Positions 45,321 through 55,136 are shown, counted from the stretch's first letter. The stretch is DNA of 64,000 nt from Catellatospora coxensis (GCF_016862635.1 NZ_BONI01000053.1:1-64000), one strand, 5' to 3'. The notes: generated by a model not told the origin, from the letters alone. Numbers and translations: made by a program.

Positions 45321-47615
45321 TCACTCAGGCTCAGGCACCAGAGCGGGTGGCAGCGGAGCACGGTGCAGGATGTCGAGCCGGGCGACCGCGCGGGTCAGCA
45401 CGACGTACAGCCGTTGCCGGCCGCGGGGTTCGGCTGCCACGATGGCGGCGGGCTCCACGACGATGACGTGGTCGTATTCGAGGCCCTTGACCAGGCCCGC
45501 CGGCACCAGCGTGACGTGCGGCGCGTCGGCCAGCGGGCCGAGCGCCTCGATCAGGTGGTCGGCGGCGACAACCGCGACGCTGCGATCGTGCGGCGCGTCG
45601 CGGGCGGCCTCCCGCACCGCCGCGGCGAGGTCGTCGACCTGCCGCACCGACAGCTCTCCCCCGGGCCGGTACGACCGCGTCGGCGCGATGCCCGGGGCGA
45701 GCATCCGCGCCGCGTAGTCGGCGAGGGTCTGCGGCACCCGGTATCCGGTGCGCAGATCGAGCATCCGCGCCTCGCGCCGGTCGAGCCGGGCCAGCAGCTC
45801 CTTCCAGGACGCGGCGGCCAGCGGATGGGTCGCCTGGCCGAGGTCGCCGACGATGGTCATCGACGCGTACGCGGCCCGGCGGGCGATCATCCGGCACTCC
45901 ATCGGCGACAGGTCCTGCGCCTCGTCGAGGATCACGTGGGCGTAGTCGTCCCAGGTGGCCGGTTCGTCGTCCGGTTCGGCCACCGGCAGCGGCTCGGCGA
46001 GCACGGGCACGTAACCGTCCTCGCCGTACGGGTCGTGCCCGTCGATCCAGCTGACGACCTGGTGGCCTTCCCGCAGGATGATCGCGGCGGCCCAGCGCTG
46101 CGCGGCGGCGATCGCGTCGTTGTCGATCGACTGCCCGGCGACGGCCATCGGGGTGGGCAGTCCGGGGGCGTACAGGCTCCAGCCGTCGTGCAGCCCGAGG
46201 CTGAGCACGAACGTGTCCACGAGCTGCGGGCCCGTGGTCAGTTCGCGCAGCCGGGCGGGCTCGGCGCGCGGGGCCGGGGCGGCGGGCGGCTCGCCGAGCA
46301 GTTCGGTCAGCTCGTCCAGCAGCGGCACGTCGTCGATCGACCAGTCCGCGCCCCCGCGGTAGGAGGCGGCGAGGATCCCGGCCGCGTCGCCGAGCACGCC
46401 GCGGGTCCGGGCGGCGTCGGCGAGCCAGGCCAGCACGTCGGGCGGGCTCAGCCGGGGCCACCAGGCGACGAGGAAGCTCCGGAACTCCGGGCGGTCGCCG
46501 ACGTCGTCGACGAACAGGTCCCGGTCCAGGTGTTCGCCGTCGACCTCGGCCCACAGCGCCTCCAGCAGCGCCTTCGCGGCGAGGGGCCGGGCGCTGTTGG
46601 GCAGCGTCCCGGTGGCCGCGGCGGCGGCGCGCACCCGCTCGCGCACCGCGGACAGCTCACCGTGGCCGATCTTCAGGACCTGGCCCGCGTACACCAGTTT
46701 CAGCTGGTCCGGTGCGCTCGGCGGGGCCTGCCAGATCAGCTCCGCCAGCACCGCGTCCATGCGGGTGCTGCCCTTGATCTCGGCGACCGGCGCGGGGTCG
46801 CGGCGGACCGCGCTGACGCCGTCGACCAGCTCGCCGAGGGCGCGCAGCTGGATGCTGTCCTCGCCGAGCGCGGGCAGGACCCGGCTGATGTAGTTGGTGA
46901 AGACGGTGGACGGCCCGACGACCAGGACCCGGCCGTCGGCGAACCGGCCCCGGTCGGTGTAGAGCAGGTACGCCGCGCGGTGCAGGGCGACCTGCGTCTT
47001 GCCCGTGCCCGGACCGCCGCTGATCAGGGTGACGCCGCGGGCGGGGGCGCGGATCGCCTCGTCCTGCTCGCGCTGGATGGTGGTGACGATGTCGCGCATC
47101 TGCGGGCCGCGGGCCCGCTGCAGGGCGGCGAGCAGCGACCCTTCGCCGAGCACGCGCAGGTTTCCGGCGTCGTCGGGGGTCAGCAGGTCGTCGTCGAGGT
47201 CGACGACCTCGCGGCCGCGGCTGATGATGACGCGGCGGCGGACGACCCCGAGCGGTTCGCCGGGCGTGGCCCGGTAGAAGGCCGCCGCGGCGGGGGCCCG
47301 CCAGTCGATGAGCAGCGGCTCGCGGTCCTCGTCGCGGACGCCGAGACGGCCGATGCGGTAGGTCTCGCCGTCGTCGAAGTCGAGGCGGCCGAATACGAGC
47401 CCTTCGGCTTCGGCGTCCAGCGCCCGCAGCTTGCCCGCCGCGTGGTGGACCATCGCGTCGCGTTCCACGAGTCCGCCGGCGGGACCGGCGGCGGCGCGCC
47501 CGTGGCCCTCGCGGGCCAGCTGCTCGGCCTGGGCGCGCATGGCCTCGGTCCGGTCGTAGACCCGGTCGACGACCTGCTGCTCGACGGCGATCTCCTGCGT
47601 TCTGACGTCAGGCAC
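45321..47615 (-). CDS. helD: HelD-like RNA polymerase-associated UvrD/Rep helicase
   Basis: A 764-residue superfamily-1 ATPase. The N-terminus (about 1-75) is a helical coiled arm, EIAVEQQVVDRVYDRTEAM..., typical of HelD. Next come GRLDFDDGETYRIGRLGVRDEDREPLLIDWRAPAAAAFYRATP, Walker A GGPGTGKTQ, Walker B DEAQDL and a C-terminal 2A domain with GLVKGLEYDHVIVVEP and YVVLTRAVARL. HelD proteins remove stalled RNA polymerase from DNA; actinobacterial relatives can protect against rifampicin. GTG 47615 has GGGAG upstream. I see no rifampicin-associated element in its promoter. Confidence 0.85.
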   Translation of the reverse strand: MPDVRTQEIAVEQQVVDRVYDRTEAMRAQAEQLAREGHGRAAAGPAGGLVERDAMVHHAAGKLRALDAEAEGLVFGRLDFDDGETYRIGRLGVRDEDREPLLIDWRAPAAAAFYRATPGEPLGVVRRRVIISRGREVVDLDDDLLTPDDAGNLRVLGEGSLLAALQRARGPQMRDIVTTIQREQDEAIRAPARGVTLISGGPGTGKTQVALHRAAYLLYTDRGRFADGRVLVVGPSTVFTNYISRVLPALGEDSIQLRALGELVDGVSAVRRDPAPVAEIKGSTRMDAVLAELIWQAPPSAPDQLKLVYAGQVLKIGHGELSAVRERVRAAAAATGTLPNSARPLAAKALLEALWAEVDGEHLDRDLFVDDVGDRPEFRSFLVAWWPRLSPPDVLAWLADAARTRGVLGDAAGILAASYRGGADWSIDDVPLLDELTELLGEPPAAPAPRAEPARLRELTTGPQLVDTFVLSLGLHDGWSLYAPGLPTPMAVAGQSIDNDAIAAAQRWAAAIILREGHQVVSWIDGHDPYGEDGYVPVLAEPLPVAEPDDEPATWDDYAHVILDEAQDLSPMECRMIARRAAYASMTIVGDLGQATHPLAAASWKELLARLDRREARMLDLRTGYRVPQTLADYAARMLAPGIAPTRSYRPGGELSVRQVDDLAAAVREAARDAPHDRSVAVVAADHLIEALGPLADAPHVTLVPAGLVKGLEYDHVIVVEPAAIVAAEPRGRQRLYVVLTRAVARLDILHRAPLPPALVPEPE

Positions 47616-47860
47616 AGTGCTCCCATGGAGTCGCGAATGGGGTGGAGTGACGAGCATATGTGCGGCTCAGCGCACAAAGATCGTCATTCGGGCCGATTCG
47701 AGAGGCAGGTGCCGTCGGTTAGACTGGAACCGCGGGAGGGACAAGCGAGAGCTTGGCACACCTCCCGTCGCCGTATCCGGCGAGCGCGGCACCCGACCCT
47801 CACCTATATTCATCTCCATCGAGGATGGTCCATCGATGGGAAGTGGGGAGGTGTCGGGAG
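47616..47860. promoter_or_regulatory. Divergent region between helD and winged-helix gene
   Basis: A 245-nt spacer. A dyad TGTGCG-GCTCAG-CGCACA lies at 47659-47676. TATATT at 47805-47810 is a possible -10 for the rightward gene. GGGAGG at 47846-47851 is its ribosome site. Confidence 0.35.
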
Positions 47861-48373
47861 ATGCGGGGAATCCCGGTCGGCTCCCTGGTCATCGGCATCG
47901 CGTCATCACCTGCCGAGCGCCGCCACCTGGCCCGGCTGCTCGGCGGCAGCGCCGGCTTGCTGATCGTGTCGAGCGTCGAGCAGGCTCGGGACTTCCTCGG
48001 CGTCGCCGGGCCGCCGCCCGTCGCCGCGGTCGCTTCCCCGCCCCCGCCGGCGACCGCCCGGGTTCCCGAACGCCCGCAGCCGCCGCCGGCCGACCTGGCC
48101 GTCGACTCCGACCGCCGGGTGCTGCGCTGGCGCGACCGGGAGGTCGCCCTCACCCGCCTGGAGCACGACGTCCTGCTCTGCCTGGCCGACGTGCCCGGCC
48201 AGGTCTGGACCTACGAGCGGCTGCACCTGGAGGTGTGGGGCAACAAGCACCTGGGCCGGGGCTCCGACCTGCACTCGGTGGTGCGGCGGCTGCGCCGCAA
48301 ACTCGCCCGGCTGAACGCGGCGGTGACCGTCCACGCGGTCCGCGGCGTCGGCTTCCGGCTCGCCCCGGTCTGA
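47861..48373 (+). CDS. Orphan OmpR-type winged-helix regulator, paralog 1
   Basis: A 170-residue DNA-binding protein. The C-terminal half (about 78-170) is a clear PhoB/OmpR winged helix: VLRWRDREVALTRLEHDVLLCLADVPGQVWTYERLHLEVWG... RRLRRKLARLN... VRGVGFRLAP. The N-terminal 60 residues (VIGIASSPAERRHLARLLGG) are too short for a receiver domain and lack its phosphorylation pocket. A Pro-rich linker joins them. A paralog with the same plan lies at 53137. The two flank the giant exoprotease gene, which is the likely regulatory link. Confidence 0.75.
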   Translation: MRGIPVGSLVIGIASSPAERRHLARLLGGSAGLLIVSSVEQARDFLGVAGPPPVAAVASPPPPATARVPERPQPPPADLAVDSDRRVLRWRDREVALTRLEHDVLLCLADVPGQVWTYERLHLEVWGNKHLGRGSDLHSVVRRLRRKLARLNAAVTVHAVRGVGFRLAPV

Positions 48374-48397
48374 CCGGCCCGGCCGCCCCGGACATGG

Positions 48398-48433
48398 TCC
48401 GGCCCGCCCGGTCGGAGGACCGGGCGGGCCGGA
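48398..48433. terminator. Bidirectional hairpin terminator
   Basis: Perfect 16-bp arms 48398-48413 and 48418-48433 with a GGAG loop, between the convergent winged-helix and protease genes. Confidence 0.8.
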
Positions 48434-48451
48434 TCAGCTAGCGGTCAGCCG

Positions 48452-51400
48452 TCAACACCGGATGGGAGACAGGGCGAAGTCCTCCACCGTGGGTGTGCTG
48501 GTGTTGATCCTCGTCTGGCGGGTCTGGGGCTTCCAGCCGTCCTTGGCGACGATCAGCGTCAGCGGGTTGTTGCGGCGGTCCATCCAGTAGGCGTACCTAC
48601 CCTGGGCGTCGGTCGCGAACGTCCACGAGTTGGCCCACGAGTCGACCTGGACCACCGCGCCGACGATCGGCGCGCTCACGCCCTGGCAGCTGGTACCGGT
48701 GACGGTGCCCAGCAGCTTGCCCCAGGTCTTCGGCGGTGTCACGGTCATCGTGACGGCCACCGGAGCCACCGTGTACGGCGTGTTCTCCTTGATCCCGACC
48801 GAGGCGGTGTACGTGCCCGGCTGGTCCACGTTGGCCGACATGGCGACGGTCACGGTGACCTTCGCCCCCGGCGCCAGCGTGACGGCGGTCTTGTCGATCG
48901 TCATCCAGCTGACGTCGGCGGCCGCCTCGGCGCAGCCTTCGAGACCCGGCAGCACCTCGCTGTCCGGCATCGCGCTGAAGTTGCCCGACGAACCACCGAT
49001 CTTGTAGAAGCCGCACGCCGCGCCGCCGCGGTACCGGGCGGTGTTGGCGTTGGGCAGGTTCGACCACGAGTTCGCGGCCGGGTCGTAGGCGAAGCCGGCG
49101 TTGCTGATGGCCCCGCCCAGCGAGCCGCCGACGACCAGCAGCTTGCCGCTGGCGACGGCGAACGAGCTGGCCCAGTTGTCGGTCGGCGCGTCGGCGATCG
49201 CCGTCCAGCTGTCGGCGCCCGGGTCGTAGGCGTAGCTCGCCTTCTGCGCGGCGCTTCCGTCGTTGCCGCCGGTGCAGTAGACCGTGCCGTCGATCCCGCC
49301 GCAGGAGGCGAACGCCACCGACTTCGGGTAGTCGGCGACCGCCGCCCAGCTGTCGGTGGCGGGGTCGTAGCGGACCACGTCGTTCGACATCGGGGTGCAG
49401 CTGGCGGTGGTGCAGCCGCCGATGGCGTACAGCTTGCCGTCGGCGACCGCCTGCCCGGCCGCGGCGCGCGGCGCGGGGTTGTCGGCCTTCTCCGTCCAGG
49501 TGTTCGCCACCGGGTCGTACGACCAGGTGCTGCCGTCGGGGCCGGAGTCACCCCAGCCGCCGGTGGCGATGATCTTCCCGCCGAGGACGCCCACGGCCAT
49601 GGCGTTGCGGGCCCCGGGCAGGTCGGCGATCGGCGTCCAGGTCTGGGCCACGGGGTCGTAGACGAAGTTCTTCGTCGACGAGTCCGTGCCGTTGCCGCCC
49701 GCGATCGAGTACACCTTGCCGTCGAGGCTGACGACCCGGTTGTCCATCACGTTGGCCGGGTAGTCGGCGATGTCGGTCCACGGCTCGGCCTGCGGGCCGA
49801 CCGCGGGCGACGCCACGTTGGCCGACTTGCCCGTCGATGCCTTCGCCGCGAACGACGTCGGCGTGTTGAGCCGCTGCTCCGGCGCTCCGGCGCTGCCGAG
49901 GACCTCCTGGCGGGTCGTCTTCGAACCGTCGGCCCGCAGCAGCTCGAAGCCGCCCTCGCGCTCGCTGAACTCGACCGCGACCGGCGCGCCGCCGCTGTTG
50001 GTCACCGTGAACGTCTTGCCGGCCTTGCCGGTGGGCATCTGCACGGTCGCGCTCACCTTGGCCGGCTGCACGGTGAGGCGTCCGGCCGCGAGCACGAAGT
50101 TCGCCGCGGTCGCCCAGTCGGACTGCACGGTGACCTGCTTGCTCAGGCTGACGTAGTTGCCGGCCCGCGCGGTGAACTTGTGCGCGCCGGTCAGCGACGA
50201 GTACATCCAGTAGAAGCCGTCGGGCAGCTCCGGGTCGTCCGGGGTCGCCACGGTGGTGGCCTTCTCGGCGGGCTTGTCGTCACTGGTGACGGTCGCGCCG
50301 TTGATGTACGAGTTGTCGTTCTTGTCGCGCACGTGCCCGAGCACCAGCCCGCCGGGGACCGGGGCGCAGGTGACCTGGCTGCCGATCAGCACGTTGTCGA
50401 CCGCCCACCACCACTCGTACGACGCGTCGTAGTAGTGGAAGCGGACCTGGACCTGCGACTGGCCCGCGGCCTGCGGGATCGGGATCTCAGTGGTCCGCGG
50501 ACCGCGGAAGTCGGCGGCCTGCCGCAGCAGGTTCGTCCAGGTCGCGCCGCCGTCGAGGCTGAGGTCGACGTCGGCCCGGTCGGAGCCGAGCTGGTTGAAG
50601 TCCTGGTTGAACCGGATGACCGGGGCGGTGACCGCGGTCAGGTTGACCACCGGGCTGACCAGCGAGCTGTCCTGCGCGCCGCCGAGTCCGTAGTCGTCGC
50701 TGTCGATGATCGCGAAGCCGCCGCTGCCACCGGTGAGGTTGCCCCGGTTGCCGTCGTCGGTGAACTTCCAGACCTGGCCGTTGCCCTTGTTGTCGACCAC
50801 GGACCAGCCCGCCGGCACGGTCGTGCCGTCGAAGGTCTCGTACTCGCCGTCGGAGCCGTAGGCGTAGCCGGGCGCGGTGGTGCAGCTGTCGGCCTTCACC
50901 GGCACGGCGACGTTGGCCACGACGTTGCCGGTGCCGACGACGACCTCCTTGGTGACCGTCTGGTAGCCCGGGTACTGCGGCTCGACCTTCAGGCTGTACG
51001 TCGCCCCGGCCGGCAGCCGGAGGGCGTAGCGCCCGTTGACCGGGGTGGTGTGGTCGTAGACGCCGGACGGGCCCTCGACGGTGACCTTCGCGTACAGCGG
51101 CCAGCCGTGCCCGGAGCCGTCGGTGACCGAGCCGGTGACGTCGACGCTGGGGACAGGGCTCAGCGCGACGTCGACCGTGGTGGTCGCGCCGTCGGTGATC
51201 GTCGCCGAGCGCGTCGTGCCGGTGTACCCGAACAGCGCCACGGCGACCTGGTAGGCGCCGACCGGCAGCAGGGTGGAGAACCTGCCGTCGGCCCCGGTGC
51301 TCACCTCGCGGTCGACCGAGCCGGTGATGGTCACCGTCGCACCCGCGAGCGGGCTGCCGGTCGTGGCGTCGGTGACGGTGCCGGCCAGCGTGCCGGTGTC

Positions 51401-52846
51401 GCCGATCGGCGCGGCGTTGAGCAGCGCCAGCGCGTCCAGGCGGCCCTCGCCGTAGACGTTGTTGTCGGCGGCGGTGCCGCCGCACTGGCTGTCGGCCTTG
51501 TCGACCGCCGAGCCGTTGAGCAGGGCGCGGGTCGCGTCGATGTCGCCGACCAGGGCCGGGGCCGCCGACCACAGCAGCGCGATGGCGCCCGCGAGGTGCG
51601 GGGCGGCCATCGAGGTGCCGCTGATGCTCGCGTAGCCGTCGTCGGGCACGCTGGACCGCACGTTCACGCCGGGCGCGGAGATGTTCGGCTTGATCTCGCC
51701 GTTCTGGCCCGCGCCGCGGGAGGAGAACCCGGCGATGTTGTTGTTCACGTCGTACGCGCCGGTCGAGTAGTTGCTGACCAGGCTGCCCGGCGACCCGCTG
51801 GTCTGGCAGCCGGAGCCGTTGTTGCCGTTGGACCAGGTGCCGAAGATGCCCGACGCGGCCCAGGCCAGCGTCACGTCCTCCATGAACGGGTCGTTGGACG
51901 GCAGCTCGGTGCCCCAGGAGTTGTTGATGATGTTGGGCCGCTTGCTCGCGTCGGGGTTCAGGCCGTTCAGGTCGGTCGGCTCCAGCATCCACTCGCCGGA
52001 GGTGATCAGCGCGGCGTCGCTGGGGCAGCAGCCGTTCGCGGCGATCCACTTGACGTTCGGCGCGACGCCGATCTGGTTCGCGCCGTCGGCGCCGGCCATG
52101 GTGCCCATGGTGTGCGTGCCGTGGCCGTCGTCGTCGCACGGCGTGTCACAGGTGTTGGCCGCGTTGAACCAGTTGTAGTCGTGGTCGAACGTGCCGTCGC
52201 CGTTGTTGCCCCGGTAGGAGGCGACCAGCGCCGGGTGGTCGAACTGGACCCCGGTGTCGATGTTGGCGATGGTGATGCCCTCGCCCTTGACGCCGTACTG
52301 CGCCCAGACGTCGTCGGCGTTGATGTTCGCGATGCCCCACTCCAGGGCGTTCACGGTCTGCTCGTCGGCGCCCTTGGTGGTCTCGGGCACCTGGTAGACG
52401 ATCGGGGCGTAGAGGCCCTCGACCTCGGCGTGGGCGGCGTACTTCTGCGCCATGGCCAGGGAGCCGCTGCTCACCTTGATGGCGTTGGTCGCCCAGAACG
52501 TCTGGTACTTCACGCCCGCGGCGTCGAGGTCGGCGCGCACCTTCTGCTGGCTCTCGGCGGCGGTCTTGCGCAGGGCCTGGGCGACCGCGGTGCCGCGCTC
52601 GGCCCAGTCCTTGACGGCCTTGGCCTTGCTGAGGTCGGCGCGGTCGCCGAACCGGATCCAGAAGTCTCCCTCGCTCTTGGCCTGGAGCTGCTTGGCGAGC
52701 TCCGGCCGGATCTTGTCGGCCGCGGCCTGCGCGGCCTGTGCGGCCGAGCCGGTGCCGACCAGCCCGGTCGCGGCGAGCACGGCCGCCGCTCCGGCGCTCA
52801 CCAGTTTCCTGGTGGCACTGGTTCTCCATTGTGGACGTCTGAACAT
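48452..52846 (-). CDS. Giant secreted subtilisin with Kelch propeller
   Basis: A 1464-residue exported S8 protease. ATG 52846 (GGGAGG upstream) starts a signal peptide ending near 38, then a propeptide. The catalytic domain has Asp in IANIDTGVQFDH, His in DGHGTHTMGTMAG and Ser in GTSMAAPHLAGA. Two carboxypeptidase-regulatory-like beta domains follow (GTLAGTVTDATTGSPLAGATV; VTGSVTDGSGH), then a MAM-like jelly roll, another CarboxypepD-like repeat, a Kelch-like propeller of about six blades (YDPVAQTWTPIADLPGAR, YDPATDSWAAVADYP and others), and a C-terminal regulatory-like domain. It is probably a secreted, wall- or matrix-associated protease. No sortase signal is seen. Confidence 0.9.
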   Translation of the reverse strand: MFRRPQWRTSATRKLVSAGAAAVLAATGLVGTGSAAQAAQAAADKIRPELAKQLQAKSEGDFWIRFGDRADLSKAKAVKDWAERGTAVAQALRKTAAESQQKVRADLDAAGVKYQTFWATNAIKVSSGSLAMAQKYAAHAEVEGLYAPIVYQVPETTKGADEQTVNALEWGIANINADDVWAQYGVKGEGITIANIDTGVQFDHPALVASYRGNNGDGTFDHDYNWFNAANTCDTPCDDDGHGTHTMGTMAGADGANQIGVAPNVKWIAANGCCPSDAALITSGEWMLEPTDLNGLNPDASKRPNIINNSWGTELPSNDPFMEDVTLAWAASGIFGTWSNGNNGSGCQTSGSPGSLVSNYSTGAYDVNNNIAGFSSRGAGQNGEIKPNISAPGVNVRSSVPDDGYASISGTSMAAPHLAGAIALLWSAAPALVGDIDATRALLNGSAVDKADSQCGGTAADNNVYGEGRLDALALLNAAPIGDTGTLAGTVTDATTGSPLAGATVTITGSVDREVSTGADGRFSTLLPVGAYQVAVALFGYTGTTRSATITDGATTTVDVALSPVPSVDVTGSVTDGSGHGWPLYAKVTVEGPSGVYDHTTPVNGRYALRLPAGATYSLKVEPQYPGYQTVTKEVVVGTGNVVANVAVPVKADSCTTAPGYAYGSDGEYETFDGTTVPAGWSVVDNKGNGQVWKFTDDGNRGNLTGGSGGFAIIDSDDYGLGGAQDSSLVSPVVNLTAVTAPVIRFNQDFNQLGSDRADVDLSLDGGATWTNLLRQAADFRGPRTTEIPIPQAAGQSQVQVRFHYYDASYEWWWAVDNVLIGSQVTCAPVPGGLVLGHVRDKNDNSYINGATVTSDDKPAEKATTVATPDDPELPDGFYWMYSSLTGAHKFTARAGNYVSLSKQVTVQSDWATAANFVLAAGRLTVQPAKVSATVQMPTGKAGKTFTVTNSGGAPVAVEFSEREGGFELLRADGSKTTRQEVLGSAGAPEQRLNTPTSFAAKASTGKSANVASPAVGPQAEPWTDIADYPANVMDNRVVSLDGKVYSIAGGNGTDSSTKNFVYDPVAQTWTPIADLPGARNAMAVGVLGGKIIATGGWGDSGPDGSTWSYDPVANTWTEKADNPAPRAAAGQAVADGKLYAIGGCTTASCTPMSNDVVRYDPATDSWAAVADYPKSVAFASCGGIDGTVYCTGGNDGSAAQKASYAYDPGADSWTAIADAPTDNWASSFAVASGKLLVVGGSLGGAISNAGFAYDPAANSWSNLPNANTARYRGGAACGFYKIGGSSGNFSAMPDSEVLPGLEGCAEAAADVSWMTIDKTAVTLAPGAKVTVTVAMSANVDQPGTYTASVGIKENTPYTVAPVAVTMTVTPPKTWGKLLGTVTGTSCQGVSAPIVGAVVQVDSWANSWTFATDAQGRYAYWMDRRNNPLTLIVAKDGWKPQTRQTRINTSTPTVEDFALSPIRC

Positions 52847-53136
52847 CGGTGCTGCCTCCCTCAGAACGACCCCGATTGAAACGAGCCAAAGTGAGGGTGC
52901 GGGGGCGTCCCGGTTCGATGGAGCCGATCCGACGACTCCCTCGGTGACACCCCCATACACCGCGCGGGTCACGCCGGTTGCCCGTTTGGACACTATGATC
53001 GAGCAGAAAGGACGATCAATAACTTGCCGTGAGCAACTTGTCGCTAACGGTTGCCAGGTTGGCGGCGAATTTGCCAATCACTGTCAGGACCATGACGAGA
53101 GCTGGTCAGCATGCTCACCACATTCGGGCGGTTGCC
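52847..53136. promoter_or_regulatory. Divergent region upstream of the giant protease
   Basis: A 290-nt spacer with promoters for the protease and the second winged-helix gene. TTGCC occurs on the plus strand at 52978, 53024, 53051, 53071 and 53132; the 53051 and 53071 copies are 20 nt apart, a spacing suited to tandem OmpR-type binding. TATGAT (52994-52999) could be a -10. Confidence 0.35.
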
Positions 53137-53664
53137 GTGATCGAGGAACAGAAGACCGAGTCGGCAGTGTCCGATCCGGACAGTGAGCCGTTCCCCCTGC
53201 TGATCGCGGTCGCGCCGTCGCCCGCCGAGCGGATCCGGCTCGCCGAACGCCTGGACGGCATCGCGCCGATCCTGCTGGTGGCCGACCTCGACGAGCTGCG
53301 CCGGCTGATCGCGGCCCCGCAGCAGCGTGCCGAGGCAGCGCCCGCCGCGGGCGACGGCTCCCTGGTCATCGACTCGGCGAGGTCCACGGCCCGCTGCCGC
53401 AATCGCGAGGTCGACCTGACCCGGCTGGAACTCGACCTGCTGACCTGCCTGACCACCGAGCCCGTGCGGATCTGGAGCTACGCCGAGCTGCACCGCGCGG
53501 TGTGGCGCGACGAGGGCCTGGAACGCAAGGCGGACGTCCAGTCGGTGGTCAAGCGGCTCCGGCACAAGCTGCGCCAGCTCGGCACGGGCGCCACCATCGA
53601 CGCGGTACGGGGCGTCGGCCTGCGGCTGACCGACCGCCGGCAGCCACGGATCGGGCGTGCCTGA
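53137..53664 (+). CDS. Orphan OmpR-type winged-helix regulator, paralog 2
   Basis: About 175 residues. It has the same plan as the gene at 47861: a short N-terminal segment (LIAVAPSPAERIRLAERLDG) without receiver residues and a C-terminal winged helix (REVDLTRLELDLLTCLTTEPVRIWSYAELHRAVW... VKRLRHKLRQL... VRGVGLRLTD). The start is uncertain: GTG 53137 gives a product nearest to its paralog, ATG 53092 is possible. It is divergent from the giant protease and probably controls it. Confidence 0.72.
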   Translation: MIEEQKTESAVSDPDSEPFPLLIAVAPSPAERIRLAERLDGIAPILLVADLDELRRLIAAPQQRAEAAPAAGDGSLVIDSARSTARCRNREVDLTRLELDLLTCLTTEPVRIWSYAELHRAVWRDEGLERKADVQSVVKRLRHKLRQLGTGATIDAVRGVGLRLTDRRQPRIGRA

Positions 53665-53804
53665 TTCATGCCCGAAACAGGCACCTGTTCGGCAGCGCGG
53701 CAGCCGCGGACGGCAGCACCGGCACTGCCATCGACACGTCCGAATGCCGACACCCTGCCCACCCCGTATCCCGGCGGTAGCGGCAGGGCTTCGGCGATCG
53801 CAGC

Positions 53805-55136
53805 TCAGCCGTGGTCGTGCCGGACCGGTGCCGGGTGCCGGAACGCGTCCGCCTCCGGCGGCAGCCCCCAGGCCTGCTCAAGCGCGTCGGCTTGACGAGG
53901 CCGGGTGCGTCGCGGCGTCGCGGCTTTGCCCTCGCTCCGGCTGCTGACGAGGGCCGCCAGCGCCGTCGTGATCGGCACCGCGGAGATCAGCCCGATCGTG
54001 CCGACCACGGAGCGCACGATCTCCTGCGCCAGGAACTCGTTGGTCAGCATCTCCCCCAGCGGCGCGCCGCCCGCGGTGAGCAGCAGCAGCGTCGGCAACG
54101 ACGCGCCGGCGTACGCCAGCACGATGGTGTTGATGACCGACGTGATGTGCGCGCGGCCGACCCGCGACGCCGCCCGGTACAGGCCGCCGAAGCCCAGGTT
54201 CGGGTTCGCGTTGGCGAGTTCGGCGACCGTGTACGCCTGAGTGACGGTGACGTCGTCGAGCACGCCGAGCGCGCCGATGAGGATGCCCGCCAGCAGCAGG
54301 CCCGGCATGTTGATGTCGGCGTTGACGAACGTGACGTACAGCGACTCCTCGCTGGCCATGCCGGTCAGGTGCAGCAGCGACACGGACAGCGCCGACAGGC
54401 CACCGGTCAGCGCCAGGGCGGTCAGCGTGCCCAGCACGGCCATCGACGTGGGCGCGTTGAAGCCGTGGGTCAGGTAGAGCACCACCAGCATGATCAACGA
54501 CGAGCCGACGATGGCGACCAGCAGCGGCGAGCTGCCCTGCAGGATGGCGGGGACCACGAACATCAGCAGCACGGCGAACGTGAACGCCAGCCCGGCCAGC
54601 GCCGACACGCCGCGCCAGCGGCCGAACGCGATCACCGCGCCGACGAACGCCAGCACCAGCGCCCACAGCCCGTCGGTGCGGTCGTGGTCCGCGATATCGT
54701 ACTTGATCACGCCGTCCTGCTCGAACGACTCGGTCTCCATCACGACGACCTTGTCACCGGCCTCGACCTCGGGCGCACCCGGACCCGACGGGATCGAGGT
54801 GGTGACCACCTTGCCGTCGGCGAGCCGCACCACGACGTCACCGCATACCGGCGGGGCCTTCTGCTCGGGGGTCTGGGCGGGCGGCTCGGCGGCGTCGGCA
54901 CAGTCGATGATCCGTACGGACGCCACGACGCCGTCGTGGTTGACGGCCCCGGTCCACGGCTCGGTCTTGAGGTCGCCGGGCCACAGCAGGAACAGCCCGA
55001 CCAGGGTTAGCACGGCGGCGGGGATCAGCGCGGCCAGGGTCAGCCGGGTGGCCCGCCGGGACACCGGGACCGGGGCGTGGGAGTGCGCGTGCCCGGCGTG
55101 GCCGTCGGCGGTGTCGTGGTCGTGGGCTCGGCTCAC
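53805..55136 (-). CDS. YibE/F-family membrane protein
   Basis: A 443-residue polytopic protein. The N-terminus is His-rich (DHDTADGHAGHAHSHAP), then one membrane helix, an outer domain of about 100 residues and seven or eight helices. The family marks are FGRWRGVSALAGLAFTFAVL, LTHGFNAPTSMAVLGTLTAL, GALGVLDDVTVTQAYTVAELANANP and RAHITSVINTIVLAYAGASLP. The family is a predicted permease of unknown substrate; the His-rich tail hints at metal binding. GTG 55136 is used. The 140 nt downstream (53665-53804) hold nothing I can name. Confidence 0.85.
   Translation of the reverse strand: MSRAHDHDTADGHAGHAHSHAPVPVSRRATRLTLAALIPAAVLTLVGLFLLWPGDLKTEPWTGAVNHDGVVASVRIIDCADAAEPPAQTPEQKAPPVCGDVVVRLADGKVVTTSIPSGPGAPEVEAGDKVVVMETESFEQDGVIKYDIADHDRTDGLWALVLAFVGAVIAFGRWRGVSALAGLAFTFAVLLMFVVPAILQGSSPLLVAIVGSSLIMLVVLYLTHGFNAPTSMAVLGTLTALALTGGLSALSVSLLHLTGMASEESLYVTFVNADINMPGLLLAGILIGALGVLDDVTVTQAYTVAELANANPNLGFGGLYRAASRVGRAHITSVINTIVLAYAGASLPTLLLLTAGGAPLGEMLTNEFLAQEIVRSVVGTIGLISAVPITTALAALVSSRSEGKAATPRRTRPRQADALEQAWGLPPEADAFRHPAPVRHDHG

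Noticed and set aside
47616-47860. Rifampicin-associated element upstream of helD
   Set aside because: I looked for the known GGGGCTTGC-type inverted repeat and found none in the 245-nt promoter region.
53665-53804. TGCCTG/CAGGCA pairing as terminator after the second winged-helix gene
   Set aside because: Only six base pairs with a loop of about 14 nt; too weak to call.
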